A stretch of DNA of 42,058 bases from Candidatus Woesearchaeota archaeon (lineage in GTDB: Archaea; Nanobdellota; Nanobdellia; Woesearchaeales; GW2011-AR4). Below the pieces are notes generated by a model, which did no database searches, was not told where the DNA came from, and worked only from the letters and a program-made list of their open reading frames with translations. Positions 1 through 9,356 of this stretch are shown in pieces. How positions within the stretch are numbered: the stretch's first letter is position 1; every line of letters begins with the position of its first letter. A program made the translations under genes and the position numbers. The DNA lies in contig NZDH01000006.1 of assembly GCA_002688775.1 (NCBI GenBank), forward strand, positions 1-42,058, in the 5' to 3' direction.

Positions 1-86
1 CAGGTTGCTTTACAGAAAGAGAAAGAAAAACAAGAAAATGCAAGAAGAGAGGCTCAGTTAAGGAAACAAAAGGAATTGGAGGAAAA
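1..86 (+). repeat. Perfect direct repeat of 934-1019, probably continuing left of the window
   Basis: caggttgctttacagaaagagaaagaaaaacaagaaaatgcaagaagagaggctcagttaaggaaacaaaaggaattggaggaaaa is present at both places (offset 933 bp = 311 codons). Confidence 0.95.
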
Positions 87-2727
87 GAGAAGAGAGCAGG
101 AAAGAAGAAAGTCATTGGAAAGGGAGAGAGAATTAGAAGCAGAGAGAGAGAAACAGGGGGAGCTTGAAAGGAAAAGAGCTGAAGAAGAGAAAAGCAATAG
201 GGAAGTAGAGTTAAGGAAACAACGGGAATTGGAAGAAAAACAAAGAGTAGAAGAAGACAAAAAAAGAAAATCGGAAAGTGCCAGGGCGGCCAGAGAAAGG
301 AAAAAGAAAGCAAAAGAATTCTTGCATAAGATTGGTTTGTATAAGACGCCTCAGGAGAAAAGACAGGTTGCTCTGCAGAAGGAAAAAGAAAGAAAAGAGA
401 AAGCTAGGATAGGGGCCAAGTTAAGGAAGAAGAGGGAGATGGAAGAAAGAAGAAAAGAACAAGAAAGAATAGCAGAAGAGAAAAGAAGAGAAGAGCTTAG
501 GAAACAAGAAGAACTTGAAAGAAGAAGGGTTGAGGAAGAAGAGAAGAAAAGAAGGGAGGAGTTACAAAAACAAAGAGAGGTAGAAGAAAAAACAAGGGAA
601 GAAGGGATAAAAAGAAGACAAATTGAAGAAAAAAGGATACAGTTAGAAGCTAAGAAGAAACAAGCTGAGATAGAAAGAAGAGCTAGAGAAGAACAAAGGC
701 GGAAAGAAAGGGAAAAAGAAAGGGAAGAAAAAGAGGAGAAGAGAAGGGAAGAAAAAGAGGAGAAGAGAAGGGAAGAAGAATTAAGAAAACAAAGAGAGGT
801 AGAGGCAAAACAAAGGGCAGAAGAATTAAGAAAAAGAGGATTGCATAAAGCCAAATTGGCCAGAGAAAGGAAAAAGAAAGCAAAAGAATTCTTGCATAAG
901 ATTGGTTTGTATAAGACGCCTCAGGAGAAAAGACAGGTTGCTTTACAGAAAGAGAAAGAAAAACAAGAAAATGCAAGAAGAGAGGCTCAGTTAAGGAAAC
1001 AAAAGGAATTGGAGGAAAAACTCAGACAAGAGGAATTAAGGAAAAAACAACTAGAAGAAGAAAAATTAAGAAAAGAGAGGTTAGGGGAGGAAGAAAAGCT
1101 AAGGAAACAACGGGAATTGGAGGAAAGAAAAAAGGCATTGGAAAGAAAGAGGGCTGAAGAAGAAGAAAGCAAAAGAGAAGCAAAACTAAAGAAACAGAGG
1201 GAATTGGAGGAAAAGAGAAGAGAGCAGGAAAGGAGAAAAGCATTAGAAGCAGAAAGGGAGGTAGAATTAGAAAGAGAGAAGAAAGAAGAGAAAGAGAGAA
1301 AACAAGAAGAATTGGAAAATAAAAAACAAGAAAAAATAAGAGCTCAAAAACTTGAATTATCAAAACAAATTGAGACTAAGTTAAACAGCAATGAAAAAAC
1401 TGCTGAAAAAACTAATTCTGAATTAAGGAAATTAGAAGAAGAGAGGGAATCAATCTCAAGCAAAATACGTGAAATCCAGGATAAAATAAATCATGTTGAA
1501 GATGAAATCACTAATAAATCTAAGCATTATGATGAATTAAAACTTCAAAAAAGATCTTTAACCAAAAAGTTTGAAGACAGGATCCAAGAGCTGGAACAAG
1601 AAGAAAAAGAAGACAGAAAAACAGAGCATTTGAAAATAAAGGAGCTCAAAAAAGAGCTGGCAAATACGCAATCTTCATTATTCAGTGACCTAGAGAATGA
1701 GTTAAGCAAGTTAAGCCCTGATAAAAGGAAACAGACTGAAAAATGGAAAAGATTAGAGTTAAAAGCTAAACTAAAGCTTGAGGAAACCAATCTGAAGGAT
1801 GAGCTGAAAAAGCAAAGCAGCAAAATAAGCGACGAGAAGAAGGAACTAGAAGACAATTACAAGAAAGATTTGAAGGAATTGAACAAAAACCAGCGTGAAA
1901 TTAAACAAGCTGTTAATGACTTAACGGCTGAAAAAGAGCAATTATCGGCTGAAAAGAAGCACTCCCCTGATGATCTCGCTGGAAAAGACGATGATATACA
2001 TAAGGTAAGGGAAAAATTAAGTAAAACCAAAAAGCAGAATGAAAAGCTTGAAGCAGAATTAAAAGCAGCTGAATCCGGATTATCTACCCTTAGATTAAGC
2101 TTTTTTGGTGATTTTGTGTCTGGCATTAAAGAAAGGGCTGAAAAAGCGAAAAAAGAAAGACTAGAAAGAAATGCAAAACTTGAAGCAATAAGAAAGAAAC
2201 AGGAAAAAGAGCTTAAAAAACAACAGGAGAAGGAAGAAAAGGCATTAAAACTCGAAGAAAAAAGAAAACTAAAGGAAGAAGAGAAAAAGATTCAAGAAGA
2301 GCAAAAAAGGATTAAGCAAGAAGAAGATTTAAGATTAAAAGAGGAAAAACAGAGACAAAAAGAACTTGAGGCAAAGGAAGGGGAAAGTAAGAAGAAAGAG
2401 GAAAAACAAGAAAAGAAAGGATTATTTGATGCATTCTTCAAGAAAGAAAAGCACAAGCCAAAACCTGAAGCAGCTAAAAAGGAAAAAGTTGTTGAAAAAG
2501 AGCCTGAAGAAGTAAAAATAGAGAAGAAAATTACAGGCAGGAGCAAGGAGCTTGAAAAGCTATACGCAATGCTTGATGATGTTAAGGAAGCCATTGCCAA
2601 AAACGATTTAGTAAAGGCCAGGCCAATTTATATCAAAGCAAGGAGCTTGTATGTTGAATTAGATTATGATGAGAAAAGGGAAGTTTACGATGAATTAACC
2701 GAATTATACAAGAGAATACAAAAATAG
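1..2727 (+). CDS. Giant charged coiled-coil protein (5' truncated by window), with repeated FLHKIGLYKTPQEKRQVALQKEKE modules and a C-terminal helical hairpin domain
   Basis: Frame 1 is open from base 1, so the listed start (TTG at 76) is internal. Extremely E/K/R-rich; C-terminus ELEKLYAMLDDVKEAIAKNDLVKARPIYIKARSLYVELDYDEKREVYDELTELYKRIQK. Confidence 0.85.
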   Translation, partial: QVALQKEKEKQENARREAQLRKQKELEEKRREQERRKSLERERELEAEREKQGELERKRAEEEKSNREVELRKQRELEEKQRVEEDKKRKSESARAARERKKKAKEFLHKIGLYKTPQEKRQVALQKEKERKEKARIGAKLRKKREMEERRKEQERIAEEKRREELRKQEELERRRVEEEEKKRREELQKQREVEEKTREEGIKRRQIEEKRIQLEAKKKQAEIERRAREEQRRKEREKEREEKEEKRREEKEEKRREEELRKQREVEAKQRAEELRKRGLHKAKLARERKKKAKEFLHKIGLYKTPQEKRQVALQKEKEKQENARREAQLRKQKELEEKLRQEELRKKQLEEEKLRKERLGEEEKLRKQRELEERKKALERKRAEEEESKREAKLKKQRELEEKRREQERRKALEAEREVELEREKKEEKERKQEELENKKQEKIRAQKLELSKQIETKLNSNEKTAEKTNSELRKLEEERESISSKIREIQDKINHVEDEITNKSKHYDELKLQKRSLTKKFEDRIQELEQEEKEDRKTEHLKIKELKKELANTQSSLFSDLENELSKLSPDKRKQTEKWKRLELKAKLKLEETNLKDELKKQSSKISDEKKELEDNYKKDLKELNKNQREIKQAVNDLTAEKEQLSAEKKHSPDDLAGKDDDIHKVREKLSKTKKQNEKLEAELKAAESGLSTLRLSFFGDFVSGIKERAEKAKKERLERNAKLEAIRKKQEKELKKQQEKEEKALKLEEKRKLKEEEKKIQEEQKRIKQEEDLRLKEEKQRQKELEAKEGESKKKEEKQEKKGLFDAFFKKEKHKPKPEAAKKEKVVEKEPEEVKIEKKITGRSKELEKLYAMLDDVKEAIAKNDLVKARPIYIKARSLYVELDYDEKREVYDELTELYKRIQK
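288..372 (+). repeat. 85-bp perfect direct repeat, copy A (partner 858-942)
   Basis: ggccagagaaaggaaaaagaaagcaaaagaattcttgcataagattggtttgtataagacgcctcaggagaaaagacaggttgct is identical at an offset of 570 bp (190 codons, in frame). Confidence 0.95.
858..942 (+). repeat. 85-bp perfect direct repeat, copy B (partner 288-372)
   Basis: Identical to 288-372. Confidence 0.95.
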
Positions 2728-2734
2728 ATTTAGA

Positions 2735-2923
2735 TTATTTTGATTTTTTAGACTCTTTTTGGAGATCAATGCCCAGTTCTTTAAGGCCTTTCACATGCAT
2801 CTGCATAAGCTGCTCAACTATCGATAATATCTTGAGCATTTCCTCTCTTTCTTTGGCCAATGTGGTCAAAGCGCCTTTATGAAACCCTATTTGCTCGTCT
2901 TTGCTTGATTTTGCTTTTGCCAT
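2735..2923 (-). CDS. Small charged helical hypothetical protein
   Basis: 62-aa ORF MAKAKSSKDEQIGFHKGALTTLAKEREEMLKIL..., convergent with the preceding gene. Confidence 0.6.
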   Translation of the reverse strand: MAKAKSSKDEQIGFHKGALTTLAKEREEMLKILSIVEQLMQMHVKGLKELGIDLQKESKKSK

Positions 2924-3074
2924 ATATGTAAAAAATTGTGGTTAGTATTTAAGGGTTTCTTTCTGAGTCCTGAAATAGTATACTTTTTGGGAACATCATT
3001 AAACAAATACTTAAGTATTATTCATTAACAGACAATCAAAATATTTATAAAAACACAAATAAAAGTCTTAGATT

Positions 3075-4133
3075 ATGTACATAAAAGAAAGGATAATAGG
3101 AATATTGGCTGAAACTAAAAAGCTTATTTCTTTAACAGATAAGGGCAGAGAAGCAGTTGAAAGCTTTCATAAAGAAGCAGCTTTAAAATTTCTTGATGAA
3201 ATAATAAAAATAGATATTAAAGAGCTTAAAGAGCTAAACGAAATATTCAAGGATTTAGACTTTGAAGATGGGGATATTGTAAGGATACTACAAGAATTAA
3301 CCTCAGAATGTCACCAGGTGATAGAAACTGCAAGAAAACTAATAGGTGATATACAAGAGGATAAATTCATGAATGAAGATCACAAGAATGAGATAATATC
3401 TTTACTTGAGAAAATAAGAGAAATTGGAGTGAAACAAAGAGAACTTGAAGGAATGTTCTATAGTATGAAAGCTACTGAATTTGAAGAAATTCTAGAGGAA
3501 GAAAATGTTGGAAAACTTCCAAGGAAACCAACATTGTCGAGAATTCAGAGGATTAAATCCATGTATTTAGAATATAATAGGTGGTCAGATCTTCAGAAAG
3601 CAATAAAATTTCAGGAATTGGTGCTGAGTATCGGACCTGGAAAAGCAAATAAATACTTTAAGAGAGTTTTCTTTTTCCTCAGGCAAGGAGACAAGATGGC
3701 TAAAAGGCTATGGAAAGTCAATCCTAAAAACGAACTTTTAAATTCAGGAGAAGAACTTGAATTCAGTAAAAGTGAGGAAAAATCCAATATTCCTGAGAAA
3801 ATTAAGATTCCTTTCCCTAGAGATGGTTTTCCAAGATCCTCAGACTTAGCATTCTTATTAACGCATGGAATGTTATTCTCAGTATTCAGCGCGTCCCTTA
3901 TGGGAGGAATATGGACAGCAGCTTTTACATTCTTAGGGGCAGCATCTGGATTAGTATCTCTATCTGTTGTAATGGCAATCACATTCTTTTTCGTAAGGAA
4001 AAGGGCATTTAGGTACCCACAACTCGCAAAAAAAGCAGCAAATCTGATAGTATTCATTAGTCAAGGAGGAGATCTGTCCTTAATATATGACGCAAGAAAA
4101 ATATTACCAGAACCAGGTACTGTAAGGGTATAG
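3075..4133 (+). CDS. Hypothetical protein, helical N-terminus with a C-terminal two-TM hairpin
   Basis: 352-aa ORF; hydrophobic segments FLLTHGMLFSVFSASLMGGIWTAAFTFLGAASGLVSLSVVMAITFFFV. Confidence 0.75.
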   Translation: MYIKERIIGILAETKKLISLTDKGREAVESFHKEAALKFLDEIIKIDIKELKELNEIFKDLDFEDGDIVRILQELTSECHQVIETARKLIGDIQEDKFMNEDHKNEIISLLEKIREIGVKQRELEGMFYSMKATEFEEILEEENVGKLPRKPTLSRIQRIKSMYLEYNRWSDLQKAIKFQELVLSIGPGKANKYFKRVFFFLRQGDKMAKRLWKVNPKNELLNSGEELEFSKSEEKSNIPEKIKIPFPRDGFPRSSDLAFLLTHGMLFSVFSASLMGGIWTAAFTFLGAASGLVSLSVVMAITFFFVRKRAFRYPQLAKKAANLIVFISQGGDLSLIYDARKILPEPGTVRV

Positions 4134-4370
4134 AGGGTAGAATAATTAATAATCATAATAAGCAAAAAAAGAATGCTAGATAAGATATTTTTATTTCTTC
4201 TTCCCAATGACTGCAAGAGTAGGGCAGAATTTTTTGCCTTGCTTGTAAGGAAGTTATGAAAAGTCCATGTATTATAGGATTTAATATAACTCGGCGAGTA
4301 TGTTGGATTTAGCTCTGCGCCAATTGACAGGCACCCCAATCTTTTTAAAAAACTCCATTCTCTCAAATTT

Positions 4371-5276
4371 ATGACCCAAGTATTAGGCATTGTCAAGCAG
4401 GGTAAACTCATTCCAGAGGAATTGTGGATAAAATTGATTACAGGAATGGAAAACAGTTTTGATGATCTTGAAACCAATAATAAAAGAGTTGTAAGAGTGC
4501 TTTCTCAGTCATTTATAGATGCAATGAAAAAAAGAGTCACTCCAAAATTCGGTGTTTTGCTTTCAGGAGGAGTAGATAGTTCCTTGATTGCTTTTGTCGC
4601 TAAGCAGCTAAAATGTAACTTTACTTGTTACACTGTAGGTATTGAGAATTCCGAAGACGTAGAATGGGCAAAAAAGGTGGCTCAAGAATACAATTTGAAT
4701 TTTAAATACAAGATATTGACACTAGATGAATTTGAAAATGTGTTGAAAACCACTGTAAAAATACTAAATGATGCCGATATTGTAAAAGCCAGCGTGGGTT
4801 CTGTACTTTACGCTGCAGGAAAAATTTCCATTGTAGATGGAGACAACATTCTTTTCGGGGGTCTAGGAAGCGAAGAATTATTTGCTGGATACAAAAGACA
4901 TGAGGATGCTTTACAAAGTAACGACTTTGAAGCTCTACACAAAGAATGCTGGAATGGATTGAAAAATATGTGGTCCCGAGACTTGATCAGAGATTTTACC
5001 ATTGCAAAAAATCTTGGATTGGATTTAAGAACTCCTTTTTTAGATAAGGATTTAATTAAAGCAGCCATGAAAATTCACCCAATGCTCAAGCTTAGCAATA
5101 ATGACAAAAAAATAATCCTTAGGGAAGCAGCGGAGTTCATTGGATTGAAAAAAGAATTTGCATGGAGAAAGAAGAAAGCTGCCCAATACGGAAGCAATTT
5201 TGTCAATGGGGTTGATAAACTAGCTAAGAGGAAAGGATTTGATTATAAAAAAGAGTATCTAAATAGTTTGTTATAA
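4371..5276 (+). CDS. Asparagine-synthase-like PP-loop ATP pyrophosphatase without a glutaminase domain
   Basis: PP-loop FGVLLSGGVDSSLIAFVAKQL; GGLGSEELFAGYKRH; DLRTPFLDKDLI, typical of the AsnB synthetase domain. Confidence 0.85.
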   Translation: MTQVLGIVKQGKLIPEELWIKLITGMENSFDDLETNNKRVVRVLSQSFIDAMKKRVTPKFGVLLSGGVDSSLIAFVAKQLKCNFTCYTVGIENSEDVEWAKKVAQEYNLNFKYKILTLDEFENVLKTTVKILNDADIVKASVGSVLYAAGKISIVDGDNILFGGLGSEELFAGYKRHEDALQSNDFEALHKECWNGLKNMWSRDLIRDFTIAKNLGLDLRTPFLDKDLIKAAMKIHPMLKLSNNDKKIILREAAEFIGLKKEFAWRKKKAAQYGSNFVNGVDKLAKRKGFDYKKEYLNSLL

Positions 5277-5487
5277 TGGTTTTATTGTTAAAAATGGTTG
5301 ATTTTATTTTTTAAAATAGTTTTTTATTGGTATTAAGAGAATAGTACAATACTGAAGAAATGATATAACAAATAGTTGTGCATGTTTATGTTCACAAATC
5401 GTTATTGTATTTGTGGCTAATCTCCAGTAACTAAAACTCATTAAATAATTAAAATCAAAAAAACTAAAAATCAATAAAATAAACAAA

Positions 5488-5889
5488 ATGCGATACAAAT
5501 TCTATGCTTATGGGCATCCCAATATCCTTGGAACGCATAAAACTACCTTGGAGTTCACAAAGGACGGGGAGATTACATTAAAAGGCGATTGTATTATTGG
5601 AGTTAAATCTGATTTCGAATTAGATAAAATAAAAGAGTTAATCAAGGGATCAAAGAACAACAAAATAAAAATAATTATTGAGATTAAAGATAAAAAAGAA
5701 GAAATTAATGCTGAACTTAATCCACGTTTTAACAGTAATGTTGAACTCGTCATAAGAAAAACTGGCTTTGTTTCTGAAAGAACACTTGCAATCAATGCTG
5801 ACAAGGCTGCTATTGACTTGGACAAAGATTTAATTAATCATTTAAAGGAAGAAGATAACAAAATAAGTATCATTATTGAAAACAGTTAA
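5488..5889 (+). CDS. DUF371 family archaeal protein
   Basis: N-terminus AYGHPNILGTHKTTLEFTKDGEITLKGDCIIGVKSD matches the DUF371 signature as recalled. Confidence 0.85.
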   Translation: MRYKFYAYGHPNILGTHKTTLEFTKDGEITLKGDCIIGVKSDFELDKIKELIKGSKNNKIKIIIEIKDKKEEINAELNPRFNSNVELVIRKTGFVSERTLAINADKAAIDLDKDLINHLKEEDNKISIIIENS

Positions 5890-5892
5890 TGA

Positions 5893-6420
5893 TCAGATTG
5901 CATTGATTCTTCTTGTTTTTGTTACAAAATTAAGAATCCTTCCTTTAGAGTATTTTCCATTGCCAAAAAAATCATTTTTATGCCTCAAAATCACAAATCC
6001 TTTGCAATTCCCGCATTCTTTTTCTAAATCTTCCCCTTTTAGCCATTTTTTTGTCTCATCTTCATCCAGTTCTGCAACATTCTTAGTTGCTTTTGGGCCA
6101 ATAATCTGGGAGCCTTCAATACTTAACCTTATGCTGCCATTATGGACTTCGCAGAAGTACATTCCAACAGAATTAAGCCTCAGCTTTGAAAATTCTATAT
6201 TTGAAATTTCTTTATTGACAATGAAGACCCTACCCTTATGATTACTCAAAAATGCAAAATTTTTGAGTTCCCCAGAAACTTCGTTTCTGTTGGATTTTAG
6301 AAATCCATAATCCAGCTTTAATTTTGTGCCCCATTGTTTTTCTATCAATTTGAGAATTTGTTTGATTTCTCTGCTATTTAGGATTTTCAATTCTGGCATT
6401 TTTACTGTTAAATCCCCCAC
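5893..6420 (-). CDS. NIP7-like / PUA-domain RNA-binding protein
   Basis: 175 aa; PUA-like segment NSVGMYFCEVHNGSIRLSIEGSQIIGPKATKNVAELDEDE; overlaps the 3' end of infB. Confidence 0.7.
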   Translation of the reverse strand: MGDLTVKMPELKILNSREIKQILKLIEKQWGTKLKLDYGFLKSNRNEVSGELKNFAFLSNHKGRVFIVNKEISNIEFSKLRLNSVGMYFCEVHNGSIRLSIEGSQIIGPKATKNVAELDEDETKKWLKGEDLEKECGNCKGFVILRHKNDFFGNGKYSKGRILNFVTKTRRINAI

Positions 6421-8171
6421 ATTGGGTTTTGTTGCCTCATAATCTCTGCTATTTCTTTCAACAAGGCTATCTCTTCCTGAGAAATGTTTTTCTTGAACTC
6501 CTTGAATTTACGAAAATGGCCTTCGGGTATTGCAGAATATAGGATGTCCCCTTCGCTGATCTGCCTTCCGACTGTTACATTTGGCAACGAAACAGCAACT
6601 TGCTTGCCTTTCTCAGCTTTTTCTATTGTTTCCTGCTCTTTTTGGATGCTTTTTGCCTGTGTTATTGATTCTCCGTCATTTTTCATTAAAGGAGTGCCGG
6701 CTTTCAACGTTCCAGCTAAGACATCAATGCCAACAACAGCTGGGTTGCTTTGCCTGAAAATATATCCCTTTAAGACTTGAATCTTGCAAGGCCTATGCAG
6801 ATACTCTGTTTCTTTTCCCTCAATCCTTTTTCTTTCAGATTCCTGCCATTTTTCAAATTCATCTATGAGCTTATAGATTATTTTATTGCTTATGACCTTG
6901 ACATTTTGAGGTACTTTAACGTCCGGCATCAAACTGACGTTAAAACCAAGAACTGCGCTTTCCAAAGGATCCTTTTCATGGCTGATTTCTGCATCTGAGA
7001 TGTCTTTTTTGGAGATATTTCCAATAGACGCCTTTTTGATTTCAATGTTTTTCTCTTTCAGGATTTTCAATAAAGCTTCCAAGCTTCCTAAAGAATCTGC
7101 TTTTATTACAATTCCCTGCTTATCTGTTTCTATAACAACTTCGCTGACTTCTTTTTTTATTTCCTGCTTTACTTTTTCAACTTCACTAGGCAAGCAGCTC
7201 CTTAATGGCATGCCTGCAATTACATTGTCCAGCTCAGGAGCTGAAATTTTAACCCCTGTTGCTGCTGTTACCTGCTTCACAGACTTAAATTTTGACTTTT
7301 TGTCTCGCATTTCAGCCAAAGCTGCTGGCTCAAATAATGCCTTAACTTTTGTAACAATTGGTTCGACTAAAGCACCTATGACTATTGTGTCATTTTGCTT
7401 CAAGGAACCGTCATATATAATCACATCTAGGCTTGTCCCAAGACCTTTTTCTTCCTTGACTTCCAATACAGTCCCTTTTGCGTTACCTTTGACATTGACT
7501 ATCAAGTTTTGCTCAAGGAATCTTTGAGACAAGCCGGTCATGACCATCAATAATTCACTTAAGCCGTCAGATGTCTTTGCAGATAACGGAATTATGGCTA
7601 TCTGTTTTGTATAATCCTCGACTCTGTCAAATCTTTCTGCATTAAACCCAAATTCGCTTAGTCTGCCAACAATTTCATAAAGTTTTTTTTCAAGAAGAAG
7701 CATTGTGCTTTCATTTTGTTTTTGTATGTTTTCCAGCAGATGGATATTTGGGTTTGATCTCCAGCCCGGCAGTAAATCAATCTTGTTCAAAGCAACAACG
7801 AAAGGTGTTTTGTATTGCTTTAGTATGTCAATGCATTCCAGAGTTTGGGGCTTGATGCCTTCATTGATGTCTATCACTAGAACTGCAATGTCCGCTAAAT
7901 TGCCCCCCCTTTTTCTTAAGTTAGTGAATGCAGCATGACCTGGCGTGTCAAGAATGATGAAACCCGGTATCTTGATTTCAAGCTTATGTTTTTCCAGCAG
8001 ATTGCCGCTTATCTTCTTTATAGTTGATATAGGAATTATTGATGCCCCGATTGCCTGTGTTATTCCTCCTGCTTCAGACGCAACAATAGCAGTATTCCTA
8101 ATCTTATCCAAGATACTTGATTTTCCATGGTCTATATGGCCGACCATCGTTACTATTAGCTGCCTAAGCAT
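6408..8171 (-). CDS. infB: Archaeal translation initiation factor aIF5B (IF-2 type GTPase)
   Basis: G1 GHIDHGKSS, G3 DTPGH, G4 NKID; full-length 587-aa architecture. Confidence 0.97.
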   Translation of the reverse strand: MLRQLIVTMVGHIDHGKSSILDKIRNTAIVASEAGGITQAIGASIIPISTIKKISGNLLEKHKLEIKIPGFIILDTPGHAAFTNLRKRGGNLADIAVLVIDINEGIKPQTLECIDILKQYKTPFVVALNKIDLLPGWRSNPNIHLLENIQKQNESTMLLLEKKLYEIVGRLSEFGFNAERFDRVEDYTKQIAIIPLSAKTSDGLSELLMVMTGLSQRFLEQNLIVNVKGNAKGTVLEVKEEKGLGTSLDVIIYDGSLKQNDTIVIGALVEPIVTKVKALFEPAALAEMRDKKSKFKSVKQVTAATGVKISAPELDNVIAGMPLRSCLPSEVEKVKQEIKKEVSEVVIETDKQGIVIKADSLGSLEALLKILKEKNIEIKKASIGNISKKDISDAEISHEKDPLESAVLGFNVSLMPDVKVPQNVKVISNKIIYKLIDEFEKWQESERKRIEGKETEYLHRPCKIQVLKGYIFRQSNPAVVGIDVLAGTLKAGTPLMKNDGESITQAKSIQKEQETIEKAEKGKQVAVSLPNVTVGRQISEGDILYSAIPEGHFRKFKEFKKNISQEEIALLKEIAEIMRQQNPMWGI

Positions 8172-8256
8172 TTTAATCCCATGTTAGTAAATCTATTCGG
8201 TTTTTAAACGTTGTGCAATAAGAACATTTTTAATTGGAATTAAGTTCATTGAATAT

Positions 8257-9321
8257 ATGGAAGCAGTAATTAATGAAGGCTTAGCGAAGATAAAGGTCAG
8301 AAAAACCGATAAAATATCCAAAGAAATGGGTGTTTTTTATAATCCAGTCATGAGTTTGAACAGGGATGTTTCTGTTTTACTCTTAGAATCTATAAATAAG
8401 AATAATTTGCAAATATCTGATCCATTGGCTGCTAGTGGGGTAAGAAGTATCAGGTTTTTAAAAGAATTGAATAAAAATAAAATTAAAACAATGTACATTA
8501 ATGACCATAATAAAGGTGCTATAAATTCCATATATAAAAATTTATTATTAAATAAAATAAAATTAAAAAATAAAAAAATAATTATCAAAAACGATGATGC
8601 TAACTTTCTTCTCCTTAATTCAACTGGTTTTGATTACATAGATTTGGACCCCTTTGGATCGCCTAATTTTATGCTAGACAACTCAATAAAAAGATTATCA
8701 CGAGATGGTATTTTGGCTGTAACAGCAACTGATACATCTGCATTATGCGGCACCTATCCAAAAGCATGTCTAAGAAAATACTGGGCAATGCCTAAGAAAA
8801 ACGCTATAATGCATGAAACTGGATTAAGGATTTTAATCAGAAAAGTACAATTAGTTGCTGCACAGTATGATAAAGCCTTAATTCCAGTATTTTCATACTC
8901 TAAAGACCACTATATGAGGGTTTTTTTAAGGAATGAGAAGGGAAAACACAAGGTTGATGAAATTTTAAAGCAACATAATCATCTTAATGACGCAGGTCCA
9001 ATGTGGCTAGGTGCATTATGGGATTCAAAATTAATATCAAAAATTTACAGTAATGCATTGAAAAGCAGATTATATAATAAAAATAAAGAATTAATCAAAT
9101 TTTTAAGAATAATTAAAGAGGAATCTAAGATAAATTCTGTTGGATTCTATGATATTCATGATATTTGTGAGAAAAACAGGATTAAAATATTAAAACAAAA
9201 ACGAACAATAATTGGTACTATTAAGAAATTAGGTTATAAAGCAAGTGAAACTCATTTTAAAGGTGAAGGGATAAGAAGCACTATTCCACGTTCAAAATTA
9301 GTGATGCTGCTCAAAAAATAA
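8257..9321 (+). CDS. trm1: tRNA (guanine26-N2)-dimethyltransferase
   Basis: SDPLAASGVRSIRFLKE, DYIDLDPFGSP, TATDTSALCGTYPKACLRKYWA, all Trm1 hallmarks. Confidence 0.95.
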   Translation: MEAVINEGLAKIKVRKTDKISKEMGVFYNPVMSLNRDVSVLLLESINKNNLQISDPLAASGVRSIRFLKELNKNKIKTMYINDHNKGAINSIYKNLLLNKIKLKNKKIIIKNDDANFLLLNSTGFDYIDLDPFGSPNFMLDNSIKRLSRDGILAVTATDTSALCGTYPKACLRKYWAMPKKNAIMHETGLRILIRKVQLVAAQYDKALIPVFSYSKDHYMRVFLRNEKGKHKVDEILKQHNHLNDAGPMWLGALWDSKLISKIYSNALKSRLYNKNKELIKFLRIIKEESKINSVGFYDIHDICEKNRIKILKQKRTIIGTIKKLGYKASETHFKGEGIRSTIPRSKLVMLLKK

Positions 9322-9356
9322 ATAGATTTTTATATGTATTAATACCTGGATAGCTA

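Noticed and set aside
54-2600. Many minus-strand ORFs (S/L/F-rich) opposite the giant coiled-coil gene
   Set aside because: They are complements of purine-rich Glu/Lys/Arg codons, with composition typical of antisense artefacts.
4061-4477. 138-aa minus-strand ORF overlapping the PP-loop gene start
   Set aside because: Overlaps two better supported genes and has implausible composition. The intergenic part is kept only as an unexplained segment.
5304-5498. 64-aa minus-strand ORF in the AT-rich gap before DUF371
   Set aside because: AT-driven hydrophobic ORF overlapping the DUF371 start and its promoter region; no supporting signal.
6484-8187. Plus-strand ORFs opposite infB
   Set aside because: infB is unambiguous on the minus strand; the antisense ORFs have no recognisable motifs.
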